Notes: a model not told the origin generated them from the sequence alone. A DNA stretch of 64,000 nt from Streptomyces sp. GESEQ-35 (GCF_017948485.1 NZ_JAFFSX010000030.1:87257-151256), one strand, 5' to 3'. Shown: positions 8,486 through 17,485, counted from the stretch's first letter. A program made the numbers and translations.

Positions 8486-10048
8486 ATGGCAAAGCAGCGT
8501 CGGGATGAGCTCGCCGCCTACACGTTCGCTCGCAAGCGCACCGTCGCGGCGTTTCTGGCGCCGTCCCCGGGGGGCTCCGAAGAAGGCGCACCGCGTCCCA
8601 TTCGTACGGTGATGCCCAGCCTGGCCGTGGGTGTTGTGCTGGTGATCGGCTTCATCGCCTGGGGCGTGATCAAGCCCTCGGCACCCAAGGGCTGGGACAC
8701 GCCGGGCGAGTACATCATCGTCGACAGCGACTCCACGACGCGGTACGTCGTCCTCGACCCGGACCCGAAGGACAGCAAGGTGGAGAAGGTCCTCCACCCG
8801 GTCCTCAACTACGCCTCCGCGAAGCTGCTGCTCGACAAGGGCAAGGGCAGCGTCCTCGAGGTCCCCGGCAAGGAGATCGACAAGAGCGGCATCCGGCACG
8901 GCGCGACGATCGGCATCCCGTACGCCCCCGACCGGCTGCCCGCCAAGGAGGACGCGGAGGAGGCGAAGACCTGGGCGGTGTGCGAGCGCCCGGCTCCGGG
9001 ATCGCAGGGCGCCATCGACCGCGCCGTCTTCGTCTTCGACGCCGCCGACGCCAAGTCGCTCGAGACCGCGGGCAAGGTCGACCCCCGTGAGGCCCTGTAC
9101 GTCGAAGACACCAAGACCAACCAGGAATACCTGGTCGACGGCAAGGGCAACCGCTTCCTGATGGGCGGTAAGTCGGCCCTCGACGACACGTCCATGGAGC
9201 AGATGCGTTCCGCCGTCATCGGCAGCAGTGCCACGGTCGATCCGCAGCCGGTGAGCCAGGAGTGGTTGAGCACCCTCAACGAGGGCACGGACATCACCTT
9301 CCCGACGGTGCCGTCCGCCGGTGAGTCGACCTCGGTCCAGGGGCTCCCGGCCGAGGCGGGCACGGTGGGCCAGGTACTCAGGGCGCGGGACGCTCAGGGC
9401 GAGCAGTTCTACGTCGTCCTCAAGGACGAGGTCGCCGCCATCACGCCCTTCGTCGCCAACCTGCTGGCCGCGCACGACGGGACCGGTGCCATCCAGGTCA
9501 ACACCCGGGACGTCATCGAAGCCAACGGCGGCTCGGCGGGCAGCTTCTACAAGGACAAGGGCTGGCCCGAGACCGTTCCGCGGCAGGCCAACCCCGCGGC
9601 CACGGCGTCCAGCGAGGCCCGTACCACCTCGTGCAGCGTCTACAAGGGCAGCATGGGCGAGGACGGGAAGCCGGAGCTCGCCGCCTGGGCGGGAACGAAC
9701 TACCCCAAGACAGTCATCACCGACTCACTGAGCGCCTACGTCTCGTCCGGCTCGGGCCTTCTCTTCCAGGAGGTCGCCGGTACGACGGGCGGCGGCGGTG
9801 CGACGTACCTGCTGACGGACACGGGACTGCGGTACTCGTTGCCGTCGAACAACGACAGTGAGGCGCAGGAAAGCGCGAGCGATTCGTCCTCGTCGGAGGG
9901 CGACGCGAGCGAGACCGCCAAGGCGCGTACGCGACTGGGCTACGAGGACCTCAACAACCCCGTGTTCGTGCCGCAGACCTGGGCGACATTCATCCCGAAG
10001 GGCCCCACTCTGGACACCGGCAGCGCGGCGCAGCCGCAGAGCCAGTGA
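8486..10048 (+). CDS. eccB: Type VII secretion protein EccB
   Basis: A 520-residue protein starting at ATG 8486. It begins with the EccB signature: a short cytosolic arm (QRRDELAAYTFARKRTVAA), a single membrane helix at about residues 43-62, then a large periplasmic-side domain. Two cysteines in the VCERP and TTSCSVY segments fit the conserved EccB disulfide. In mycobacteria EccB has weak ATPase activity and sits on the extracytoplasmic side of the EccBCDE pore. The C-terminus becomes Ser/Glu-rich near residues 455-475 and ends with PVFVPQTWATFIPKGP. It is the first gene of a plus-strand run ending at the mycosin. Confidence 0.92.
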   Translation: MAKQRRDELAAYTFARKRTVAAFLAPSPGGSEEGAPRPIRTVMPSLAVGVVLVIGFIAWGVIKPSAPKGWDTPGEYIIVDSDSTTRYVVLDPDPKDSKVEKVLHPVLNYASAKLLLDKGKGSVLEVPGKEIDKSGIRHGATIGIPYAPDRLPAKEDAEEAKTWAVCERPAPGSQGAIDRAVFVFDAADAKSLETAGKVDPREALYVEDTKTNQEYLVDGKGNRFLMGGKSALDDTSMEQMRSAVIGSSATVDPQPVSQEWLSTLNEGTDITFPTVPSAGESTSVQGLPAEAGTVGQVLRARDAQGEQFYVVLKDEVAAITPFVANLLAAHDGTGAIQVNTRDVIEANGGSAGSFYKDKGWPETVPRQANPAATASSEARTTSCSVYKGSMGEDGKPELAAWAGTNYPKTVITDSLSAYVSSGSGLLFQEVAGTTGGGGATYLLTDTGLRYSLPSNNDSEAQESASDSSSSEGDASETAKARTRLGYEDLNNPVFVPQTWATFIPKGPTLDTGSAAQPQSQ

Positions 10049-10255
10049 CACTCCAACGAGGTTATGGGCGTGGGGACTTGACAGCGGTCGAGCACTTGCG
10101 CTTCGCGCGGGTGTGTGAATGCTGTAACTGAAAGACCTTGCCTGTGGGTATGTGACAGGCGGAGGATAGAGTGCTTCCAGCGTTCACGAACGGAACGCAA
10201 CTCCGGGGGCTGGTACAGGGTTCCCGGATTAACGACGACATGGGGGAAGGTTCAC

Positions 10256-10567
10256 ATGGCCGGCCAGTTCCGGGTAACAGAAGACGAGCTGAGCAAGCTC
10301 TCCGGTGACATCACCACGGCGAACGGTCAGCTTCAGGGCGAGATCCGCCGTCTCAACGGTGTGATCGACCAGATCGCGGGTGGCTGGCAGGGCGGGGCGG
10401 CCCAGTCGTACCGCCAGCTGCAGGAGCGCTGGAACGCGGACGCGAAGAAGATGAGCGACATCCTCAACGACATCAAGGAAGCCGTGGACTCCACGCGGAG
10501 CAACTACTCCGCGTCGGAAGAGCAGCAGAACTCCGAGATCAGCAAGATCATGTCGGACTTCGGCTGA
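10256..10567 (+). CDS. esxB: WXG100 secreted protein, EsxB-like
   Basis: A 103-residue protein starting at ATG 10256, with GGGGGAAGG 5 bases upstream. It has two helices joined by the WXG turn (GGWQGGAA) and the tail YSASE (YxxxE export motif), ending in SDFG. EsxB/CFP-10-type proteins pair with the neighbouring Esx protein and present the C-terminal tail to EccC. In Streptomyces coelicolor an EsxA/EsxB pair is secreted by this system and affects sporulation. It lies 100 bases before the second WXG100 gene. Which partner is A or B is assigned by tail length and is not certain. Confidence 0.9.
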   Translation: MAGQFRVTEDELSKLSGDITTANGQLQGEIRRLNGVIDQIAGGWQGGAAQSYRQLQERWNADAKKMSDILNDIKEAVDSTRSNYSASEEQQNSEISKIMSDFG

Positions 10568-10666
10568 CCAAGCCGTAGGACTGTCGACTCTCGACAGTTC
10601 TCCCGTTTCCACCGGTTCTACCGGTAACCACCGACTTCCTTCGACTCTTCCTGAAAGGGAACGACG

Positions 10667-10951
10667 ATGTCGATTCTCGTCAATTACGCAACCATCACCA
10701 ACGCTTCCACGGATGTGAAGGCCACCGCCGGTCGCATCAAGCAGCAGCTCGACGACCTCGAGGCCGCGGTCAAGCGCGTCGCCAACTCCTGGGAAGGTGA
10801 AGCTCAGGAGGGCTACCAGCGCAAGCAGCGCGAGTGGGACCAGACCGCTGCTGATCTGCACGCGACCCTGCTGAAGATCTCGACGGCGCTGCAGAGCGCG
10901 GCCGACAACTACCAGGCCACTGAGAAGAGCAACGCCAACACCTGGGGCTGA
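10667..10951 (+). CDS. esxA: WXG100 secreted protein, EsxA-like
   Basis: A 94-residue protein starting at ATG 10667, with a GAAAGGGA ribosome site. It is a helical hairpin with the WXG turn NSWEGEA and a tail YQATE (YxxxE) ending NTWG, so both Esx partners carry a secretion-type tail. It is expected to form a heterodimer with the upstream EsxB-like protein and leave the cell through the EccBCDE pore. A strong hairpin follows it, so the Esx pair may be expressed more highly than the downstream mycosin. Confidence 0.9.
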   Translation: MSILVNYATITNASTDVKATAGRIKQQLDDLEAAVKRVANSWEGEAQEGYQRKQREWDQTAADLHATLLKISTALQSAADNYQATEKSNANTWG

Positions 10952-10989
10952 GCCCGCAGACGGTCCGTGGGACGTGACATGCGGAGGAT

Positions 10990-11023
10990 CGGCCCAGCAG
11001 ACGCCAAGGCGTCCGCTGGGCCG
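10990..11023 (+). terminator. Terminator after the Esx pair
   Basis: A 16-bp inverted repeat with one mismatch (10990-11005 and 11008-11023) is followed by CCCCTTTCT. It lies 38 bases after esxA and 158 bases before the mycosin. Confidence 0.75.
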
Positions 11024-11181
11024 CCCCTTTCTCCGCGGCCGTACACAACACGTCCTTCGAATCTTCACAGCCGCCGACGAGCCGTTAACGCGCATGACCG
11101 AGCTTTGAGGCAACGAAGTATTCGAGTCGGTAAATCGAATCGAACAAGCCAAGCAAGCATGGAAGCCCTGGGAGTCTGATC

Positions 11182-12474
11182 ATGAGGGGCCTGGACGTGG
11201 AGGGCCTGACAGCCCGTTCGCGCAGCCGCAACAGTGGAACCCGCGCACTGCAGCGGGCTTTTGGCGTGCTCGCGGCCACGGGAATCTGCCTCGCATCGGC
11301 CCCGCCGGCACTGGCCGACTCCGTCGGCCGTGACAATCCCGAGTTCGGCCTGGCGGCCAGCTCGGAGTGCGTCTTCGGCGGCGACGTCATCAAGTCCACA
11401 CCGTGGTCACTCCAACGGGTCCTGTTGGACCAGCTCCGCGAACAGGCAACGGGCGAGGGCGTCACGGTCGCGGTGATCGACACCGGCGTCGACGACTCCA
11501 ACCCCCAGCTCCGCAGCGCCATCACCTCGGGCGGCAAGACCTTCGTCGACGGCCCCGCCACCGCCGACATCGAGGGCCATGGCACCCGGGTCGCGGGCAT
11601 CATCGCCGCCCGACCGATGACGGGCACGGGCTTCGAGGGGATTGCGCCGGGCGCCAAGATCCTTTCCTACCGGTACACGGGTGGGGAGGAGAAGCAGGGT
11701 GACTCGGGGACGATGTCCTCGGCCATCAAGGCCGCGGTCGCCGCGGGAGCGAAAATCATCAACATCTCCTCGGACACGGCGAACAAGGAAGACAACCCGA
11801 CACTGGCGGGCGCCGTGGCGGACGCCGTGAACTCGGGCGCCCTGATCGTGGCGGCGGCGGGCAACGACGGAGCCGACGGCAAGTCCGCGGACACGTACCC
11901 CGCCTCGTACCCCGGCGTCCTGGCAGTAGCAGCCTCCGACCGCAACGACGAACGCGCCTTCTTCTCACAGTCCGGCGACTTCGTCGACATCGCGGCCCCC
12001 GGCGTCGGCATGGTCTCCACCGTCCCCAAGGGCGGCCAGTGCACCGCCGACGGCACGAGCTTCGCGGCGCCGTACGTCGCGGGCGTCGCGGCTCTCCTGA
12101 AGGAGAAGCACCAGGACTGGAGCGCGGCCCAGATCGCGACCCGCCTCGAGGAGACGGCCCAACGGCCGGGTCGGGGTCCCAACCGCTTCATCGGGTGGGG
12201 CGTCGTGGACCCGATCGCCGCGTTGTCGGACGACTCCACCCCGGCGAACTCGCCCGAGCCGGATCCGCCGGTGGCGGCGGGAGCGGGCGGGGTTGTGCCC
12301 ATGGCAGTGACGATGGGCGAGAGCGAGGCGGAGCGCGAACGCCGGGTAGCCATGTACGTGTTGGGCATTGGCGTGGCTCTGGCGCTGGTGGTTGCGGGGA
12401 GTGGGGTGGCTGTGCGGGACTGGCGTGGTCGGCGGGTTGGACGGGCGGGGCGGTCGGGTAGCCGATCTATGTGA
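11182..12474 (+). CDS. mycP: Type VII secretion-associated subtilase, mycosin MycP
   Basis: A 430-residue S8 serine protease starting at ATG 11182. The long signal peptide (about residues 1-48) ends near PPALADS. The catalytic triad is visible: Asp100 in VIDTGVDD, His133 in GHGTRVAGI and Ser293 in GTSFAAPYVAG. A C-terminal membrane helix (MYVLGIGVALALVVAGSG) anchors the protease outside the cell, with a short Arg-rich cytosolic end. Mycosins stabilise the ESX membrane complex and process some substrates. Unlike the two mycosins further right, this one keeps the Pro after the active serine and has normal high-GC codon use, so it is the likely core component. Confidence 0.93.
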   Translation: MRGLDVEGLTARSRSRNSGTRALQRAFGVLAATGICLASAPPALADSVGRDNPEFGLAASSECVFGGDVIKSTPWSLQRVLLDQLREQATGEGVTVAVIDTGVDDSNPQLRSAITSGGKTFVDGPATADIEGHGTRVAGIIAARPMTGTGFEGIAPGAKILSYRYTGGEEKQGDSGTMSSAIKAAVAAGAKIINISSDTANKEDNPTLAGAVADAVNSGALIVAAAGNDGADGKSADTYPASYPGVLAVAASDRNDERAFFSQSGDFVDIAAPGVGMVSTVPKGGQCTADGTSFAAPYVAGVAALLKEKHQDWSAAQIATRLEETAQRPGRGPNRFIGWGVVDPIAALSDDSTPANSPEPDPPVAAGAGGVVPMAVTMGESEAERERRVAMYVLGIGVALALVVAGSGVAVRDWRGRRVGRAGRSGSRSM

Positions 12475-12541
12475 TGGCTGGGCAACTTGGGCACCGAGCC
12501 GGTGCTGACAACTTGAGGAACAGGGGAGAGGACAACGGGGT

Positions 12542-12889
12542 ATGAGTAACGGTATGCGGGTTGATCTGAGCGCGATGGATGAGGTCATCCGGAAGCTCTG
12601 GACGCTGCTGGATGACATGGATAAAGCGGGGCAGACGTCGCGGTACAACACGGAGATCACTATGGGCGCGTTCGGGAACAACTGCGTGTTCCTGGAGGCG
12701 GGAGAGCTCTTCAGTGCCCACAAAGAGGCGAAGAGTGATCTTGAGGGCGCGATCAAGGGGCTGCACGACCTGATCGACAAATTCGGCAATAGTACCTCCA
12801 AAGTGAAAGACAAGTACACCGAGCAGGAATACGCGAACAAGCAGCAAATGGGCGGTGGCTCCGGGGCGCCGAAGGGCAAGTGGGACTAG
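12542..12889 (+). CDS. Small helical WXG100-like protein, probable T7SS substrate
   Basis: A 115-residue protein starting at ATG 12542, after a GGGGAGAGG ribosome region. It is predicted almost wholly helical and begins like Esx-fold proteins (VDLSAMDEVIRKLWTLLDDM), but a canonical WXG turn is absent; the turn region reads GAFGNNCVFLEAGELF. The tail carries YTEQE, a YxxxE secretion motif, and ends in GKWD. It lies 42 bases before a large WXG protein and is probably its partner, as in PE/PPE or EspA-type pairs. A/T is more frequent at third positions than in the core genes. Confidence 0.7.
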   Translation: MSNGMRVDLSAMDEVIRKLWTLLDDMDKAGQTSRYNTEITMGAFGNNCVFLEAGELFSAHKEAKSDLEGAIKGLHDLIDKFGNSTSKVKDKYTEQEYANKQQMGGGSGAPKGKWD

Positions 12890-12931
12890 CCGTTCCGGAT
12901 CGAGAAGTACCTAACAAGGGGAGGAGTTCAA

Positions 12932-14374
12932 GTGGCCGGTGACAAAGAGCTGCCTAAGCCCGTGATCGTGAATGACGTCTGCGTCGCGGACCCGGGGCGG
13001 CCTCAGACCAAGACTCAATTCATCGATTACTCGCTCAAAGAGCTCAAGCAGATGCTTGAGGGAACCAATCCGGGCCAGATTGAGGAGACGGGTCGGCACT
13101 GGGGAAAGGTCGATGAAATCCTTTCCGGTGGCGAAGGAGGGGGCATTGCTGGCTTGCTGGACAAGTCGATCGACAATGTCCTTGAGCACTGGGAAGGCGA
13201 AGCGGCCCGAGCCTTCGAGAGGGAGGCACGCAAGATCGCGCAGAGCATCCGAAATGCGGCTTGGCATGCGGATCTCAACCGCTCTCAGATGGCCGACGCT
13301 GCCTCGCAGCTACGCAGGTTCAAGGCGCAGCTGGACGATATCGAGGAGCCCAGTGGCTGGGCGAAGGTCGGTGACGCTCTCAGTGACTGGAAATGGGACA
13401 ACGGTGAAGCAGTAGCCAGCGATCTCCAGGACCGCAAGTTGACCGCTAAGGAAGTAGCGGAAATCAACGAGGGCAAGATCGGCGCGAGCCGAGAAGCCCA
13501 ACTCAATGGTGTTGCGGTCATGGAGAACCTGGGTGCTCAGTACATGCGTGTCACGGGGAATCTGCAAAGGAATCGGGTAAAGGACGGCGGAGACGGGCAC
13601 GTCGGGGAACCGAACCGTGATGTGGAGTACCCACCGCCTGTCACGCCAGTCGGAAGTGGCGCGTCCCGACCGGGCGCCTCGGTATCAGGTAGTAAGCCGT
13701 GGAGCGCAGGTCCGACCACGAGCGTCAAGCCAGCCCCGAACGTGCCCCGTGACCAGGGCATCACGGGAGGCACACAACTCCCGACCACCAAGACGAAGGT
13801 GGACAGCATCTCTCCCGGGCTGACGGGGACCGGGCCGGGTACCAGCACTGGCGGCCCCAGCGCCGGTGGGGGCGGTGTCGGGACCGGCGGGGCTCAAGGT
13901 CCGGGCATCGTGGCTCCTGGCGGAGGGACCGGCGTCGGACGTGGTACGGCCGGACGCGGCGGCATCGGTGTTGCTGGCGGCGGTCGCGCGGCTGGCACTG
14001 GTGCGGGAGCAGGTCGCGGTGCCGGAGGCCGAGCCGGTATGGGCGGCATGGGCGGCGGCGGAGCCGGCGCAGCCGGCCGAGGCGGTGCTGGCGCTGGCGG
14101 ACGTGGAGCCCTCGCGAAGTCCCGTGGCGGTGTAGTCGGAGCGGCTAAGGGCATCACAGGCAAGGGCACCGGTGGCGGTGCGGGCCTGCACGGCAGCCGC
14201 GGCGGCAGCCAGCGCGGAGCCGGTGCGATGGCTGGCGGTATGGGTGGTCGCAACGGTCGACGGCCCAACGACGAGAATAGCCAGGGCGACCGCCCCGACT
14301 ACCTGGTCGAGGACGAAGAGACCTGGATCTCGGAAGAGGACCGCAACCGAAACGTGCCGCGGACCATCGAGTAG
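12932..14374 (+). CDS. PPE-like WXG-domain protein with Gly-rich C-terminal region
   Basis: A 480-residue protein starting at GTG 12932, with AAGGGGAGGAG upstream. Residues 1-215 are helical and include the WXG turn EHWEGEAARAF near residue 90, as in PPE or EspB-like substrates. Residues about 225-440 are a low-complexity Pro/Ser then Gly/Ala/Arg region. The tail is acidic with the pattern RPDYLVEDEETW. A degraded copy of this tail occurs at 15965-16050, showing that the gene end and the next mycosin were duplicated together. No catalytic domain is seen; it may be a secreted structural or scaffold protein. The helical part has lower third-position GC than neighbouring core genes. Confidence 0.75.
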   Translation: MAGDKELPKPVIVNDVCVADPGRPQTKTQFIDYSLKELKQMLEGTNPGQIEETGRHWGKVDEILSGGEGGGIAGLLDKSIDNVLEHWEGEAARAFEREARKIAQSIRNAAWHADLNRSQMADAASQLRRFKAQLDDIEEPSGWAKVGDALSDWKWDNGEAVASDLQDRKLTAKEVAEINEGKIGASREAQLNGVAVMENLGAQYMRVTGNLQRNRVKDGGDGHVGEPNRDVEYPPPVTPVGSGASRPGASVSGSKPWSAGPTTSVKPAPNVPRDQGITGGTQLPTTKTKVDSISPGLTGTGPGTSTGGPSAGGGGVGTGGAQGPGIVAPGGGTGVGRGTAGRGGIGVAGGGRAAGTGAGAGRGAGGRAGMGGMGGGGAGAAGRGGAGAGGRGALAKSRGGVVGAAKGITGKGTGGGAGLHGSRGGSQRGAGAMAGGMGGRNGRRPNDENSQGDRPDYLVEDEETWISEEDRNRNVPRTIE

Positions 14375-14379
14375 GCACA

Positions 14380-14416
14380 CGAGCGAGCCGCACGGAGAGA
14401 ACGTGCGGCTCGCTCG
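14380..14416 (+). terminator. Hairpin between PPE-like gene and mycosin 2
   Basis: A perfect 15-bp inverted repeat (14380-14394 and 14402-14416) with a 7-base loop starts 5 bases after the PPE-like stop codon. A close copy is at 16059-16089. Confidence 0.75.
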
Positions 14417-14462
14417 CATGAAGACTGGCGGAACCAGTCGCAGTTGAGTGAGGAGCAACGAA

Positions 14463-15821
14463 GTGGGTTTCAAGCGAGTCTGGTCTACGACGGGAGTCGT
14501 GGCGCTGACAGGAGCTTTGCTCCTCACTACGGCCCCAACTGCCTCGGCGGACTACGTCAGAGATCAACAGTGGGTCTTGGACGTATTCTCGATGCAGGAC
14601 ACCTGGGCCGAGACTCAAGGGGAAGGCGTGACTGTAGCCGTTGTCGATTCTGGCGTGGATGGCAGTCACCCTGATCTAACTGGTCAGGTCCTCGAAGGGA
14701 AAGACTTCACTGGCGGAGGGAGCGCCCAAGAGGACATCATCGGCCACGGAACAAAGATGGCGAGCATCATTGCTGGCCATGGGCATGGCCCGGGAAATGC
14801 CGACGGCGTGATTGGACTTGCGCCGAAGGCCAAAATCTTGCCGTTGCGCACTCTCCAGACGAGAGAAGACAGGAATCTGGATGAGACATGGGGAGCTGCA
14901 GTTCGATACGCAGTGGACCACGGCGCGACCGTAATAAATCTCTCTTTCGGTAGCGATGGTGGCAGTAAGACTCTAAGCGCAGGTCGTGATGCCATCGCGT
15001 ATGCGCAAGCACACGACGTTGTAGTTGTTGCAGCGTCAGGCAATGAAGGGTCTGTTGCTGTAAGTGAACCAGCAGCACTGCCCGGAGTCGTATCTGTCGG
15101 TGCTGTGGATCAAGATGCCAGCCTCTGGACAGACTCGAATACTGGAAAGGGTCTGACGCTCACAGCGCCAGGTGTGGAAATCGTCGGTGCAAATAACACA
15201 ATGTCCAATGGGTACGGTGTGTCTAGCGGTACCTCTGAGTCCACGGCTTACGTATCCGCAGCTGCTGCCCTGGTCCGTTCAAAGTACCCCGACCTCACCG
15301 CAGGCCAAGTCATCAACCGCCTCATCAAGTCGGCCTCGTTCCTCGGCCACAAGGGACTGAAGGCACCCGACGAAGAGTATGGCTACGGGATTATCCGCCC
15401 CCGCCAGGCGGTCACAATGGACATCCCCGCAGGACCTAAGGCGAACCCTCTTGGCCAGCTCCAGGAGTCCAGCTCCACTTCTGGTGGGGCATCCAAGGGA
15501 ACGGACACCTCGACTCAGGCCGGGAAGAAGAAGTCCTCCTCCTCCAGTAACATCCTCGTCCTCGCTGGCGGTATCGCAGCCGTTGTGATCGTCGGTGCGA
15601 TCGTCCTTGTGGTGATCCGCAGCCGCCGCAATGGAGGTAACGGCGGCCCCGGCTCCGGCGGCGGAACCCCCGCTCAAGGCACGGGCTACCCGCCCCAGCC
15701 CCCGACGGGCCATCAGCAGTACCCCAACGCAGCTCCCAACCAGGGGTACCCCACTGCTCCAGGCCAGTCCCCGCAGTACCCCAACCCCTACGCCCAACAA
15801 CCCCCGCACCAAGGCCAGTAG
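14463..15821 (+). CDS. Mycosin-like membrane-anchored subtilase, paralogue 2
   Basis: A 452-residue S8 protease starting at GTG 14463, with AGGAG 7 bases upstream. The signal peptide ends near PTASADYV. The triad is Asp62 (VVDSGVDG), His95 (GHGTKMASI) and Ser258 (SGTSESTAYVS); the usual Pro after the serine loop is Ala. A membrane helix (around ILVLAGGIAAVVIVGAIVL) is followed by a cytosolic Gly/Pro/Gln/Tyr-rich tail. The catalytic part uses many codons rare in Streptomyces (ATA, CTA, AGA, GTA), whereas the last third returns to high GC. It is a tandem paralogue of the gene at 16139. It may process an island substrate rather than serve the core machine. Confidence 0.85.
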   Translation: MGFKRVWSTTGVVALTGALLLTTAPTASADYVRDQQWVLDVFSMQDTWAETQGEGVTVAVVDSGVDGSHPDLTGQVLEGKDFTGGGSAQEDIIGHGTKMASIIAGHGHGPGNADGVIGLAPKAKILPLRTLQTREDRNLDETWGAAVRYAVDHGATVINLSFGSDGGSKTLSAGRDAIAYAQAHDVVVVAASGNEGSVAVSEPAALPGVVSVGAVDQDASLWTDSNTGKGLTLTAPGVEIVGANNTMSNGYGVSSGTSESTAYVSAAAALVRSKYPDLTAGQVINRLIKSASFLGHKGLKAPDEEYGYGIIRPRQAVTMDIPAGPKANPLGQLQESSSTSGGASKGTDTSTQAGKKKSSSSSNILVLAGGIAAVVIVGAIVLVVIRSRRNGGNGGPGSGGGTPAQGTGYPPQPPTGHQQYPNAAPNQGYPTAPGQSPQYPNPYAQQPPHQGQ

Positions 15822-15964
15822 GAGTGACCTACCATCCAGCAGCGGATCGTGCGTGGGCATCGTCCTCGTCGTACCCCCGGCGATGTTGGGCATTGCCTTC
15901 GACGTGAGCCATAGACGCGGCAATCGCAGCAGAGGTCGTTTGGGAGGGCCGTTTCCCTGGATCC

Positions 15965-16050
15965 GTCTGATCGTCCCGACTACTTGATCGATGGCGAAAA
16001 GGTCTGGAATTCGGAAGACCGCAATCGGAATGTGACGGACCATCGAGTAG
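15965..16050 (+). pseudogene. Remnant of the PPE-like protein tail
   Basis: This stretch translates in one frame as a near-copy of the C-terminal tail of the PPE-like protein (DRPDYLIDGEKVWNSEDRNR against DRPDYLVEDEETWISEEDRN). It has one codon missing and a 2-base deletion before the stop that breaks the frame. No start or upstream body exists: the preceding ~140 bases only vaguely resemble the Gly/Arg region. It is followed, as at the intact copy, by a hairpin and a mycosin, so it marks the edge of a tandem duplication. Confidence 0.8.
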
Positions 16051-16058
16051 GCAAACCA

Positions 16059-16089
16059 GCGAGCCGCACGGAGTAACCGTGCGGCTCGC
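16059..16089 (+). terminator. Hairpin before mycosin 3 (duplicate copy)
   Basis: A perfect 13-bp inverted repeat (16059-16071 and 16077-16089), nearly identical in sequence to the hairpin at 14380-14416 and in the same relative place. Confidence 0.7.
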
Positions 16090-16138
16090 CTGCATGAAGA
16101 CTGGCGGCGCCTGCCGAAGTTGAGCGAGGAGTAAAGAA

Positions 16139-17485
16139 GTGCGTTTCAAGCGGGTCTGGTCTACGGCGGGAGTCGTGGCGGCGACAGGAGCTTTGCTCCT
16201 CACTGCGGCCCCAACCGCATCGGCGGACTACGTCAGAGATCAACAATGGGCCTTGAACGCATTCGCAATAGAAGATGTTTGGGCTGAATCCCAAGGACAG
16301 GGCGTTACTGTTGCCGTCGTTGATTCCGGCGTGGATGGCAGTCACCCTGATCTAACTGGTCAGGTCCTTGATGGGAAAGACTTTACTGGTGGGGGCGACG
16401 CGCAGAAGGACGTGCTCGGGCACGGGACGGGTATGGCAAGTCTGATCGCTGGACATGGCCATGGCGCGGGAAAGTCATCCGGCATGGTGGGCCTGGCGCC
16501 GAAGGCGAAGATCCTTCCGTTGCGCACCCTCCAGACGGAGGAGGACCCAAATCATGATGAGACCTGGGCCGCGGCGGTTCGATATGCAGTGAACCAGGGT
16601 GCAAAGGTCATTAATCTCTCTTTCGGTAATGATGGTGGCAAGACTTTGAGTGACGGTCGTGCCGCGATTGCGTATGCGCAAGCTCACGACGTTGTTGTTG
16701 TTGCGGGCGCAGGTAATGATGGGTCCATTGCTGTCGACGAGCCAGCAGCATTGCCCGGGGTTGTTTCTGTCGGTGCTGTGGATAAGGACGCCAACCGCTG
16801 GGAAGGATCCAACACCGGAAAGGGGCTTGCCCTCATGGCTCCCGGTGCCGAGATTCTCGCCGCGGATACGACTCGGTCGCAGCAGTACAGTTTGTCAAAC
16901 GGCACATCGGACGCTACAGCCTACGTATCCGCTACAGCCGCCTTGGTCCGCTCAAAGTTCCCTGAACTCTCCGCAGGTCAGGTCATCAATCGCCTGATCA
17001 AGTCGGCCACCTTCGCGCATCACAAAGGGTTGCAAGCACCCGACGAAGAATACGGCTACGGGATTGCCCGGCCCTACTCGGCACTGACGATGGATATCCC
17101 CGCTGGCCCGAAGAGGAACCCTCTTGGCCACCTCCAGTCGCCCAACTCCACATCTGGCGGGGCATCCAAGGGAACGGACACCTCGACCCAGGCCGAGAAG
17201 GAGTCCTCCTCCAGGAGCATCCTCGTCGTCGCTGGCGGTATCGCGGCCGCCATGATCGTCGGTGCGATCGCCTTCGCGGTGATCCGCAGCCGCCGCAACG
17301 GAGGTAACGGCGGCCCCGGCTCCGGCGGCGGAACCCCCGTACATGGCATGGGCTACCCGCCCCAGCCTCCGATGGGCTATCAGCAGTACCCCAACGCAAC
17401 CCCCAACCAGGGGTACCCCACTGCTCCAGGTCAGTCCCCGCAGTACCCCAATCCCTATGCCCAACAACCCCCGTACCAGGGGTAG
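16139..17485 (+). CDS. Mycosin-like membrane-anchored subtilase, paralogue 3
   Basis: A 448-residue S8 protease starting at GTG 16139, after a GAGGAG ribosome site. It is very close to the gene at 14463 over its whole length, including the signal peptide (ending PTASADYV), triad Asp62 / His95 (GHGTGMASL) / Ser257 (NGTSDATAYVS), membrane helix and Pro/Gln/Tyr tail. Again the serine loop has Ala where Pro is usual. All catalytic residues are kept, so the copy is probably functional. The upstream 250 bases repeat the sequence before mycosin 2, including a broken PPE-like tail and a hairpin. Low-GC3 codons are concentrated in the N-terminal half. Confidence 0.85.
   Translation: MRFKRVWSTAGVVAATGALLLTAAPTASADYVRDQQWALNAFAIEDVWAESQGQGVTVAVVDSGVDGSHPDLTGQVLDGKDFTGGGDAQKDVLGHGTGMASLIAGHGHGAGKSSGMVGLAPKAKILPLRTLQTEEDPNHDETWAAAVRYAVNQGAKVINLSFGNDGGKTLSDGRAAIAYAQAHDVVVVAGAGNDGSIAVDEPAALPGVVSVGAVDKDANRWEGSNTGKGLALMAPGAEILAADTTRSQQYSLSNGTSDATAYVSATAALVRSKFPELSAGQVINRLIKSATFAHHKGLQAPDEEYGYGIARPYSALTMDIPAGPKRNPLGHLQSPNSTSGGASKGTDTSTQAEKESSSRSILVVAGGIAAAMIVGAIAFAVIRSRRNGGNGGPGSGGGTPVHGMGYPPQPPMGYQQYPNATPNQGYPTAPGQSPQYPNPYAQQPPYQG

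Noticed and set aside
10078..10083. TTGACA as a -35 box for the Esx genes
   Set aside because: No acceptable -10 hexamer lies 16-19 bases downstream.
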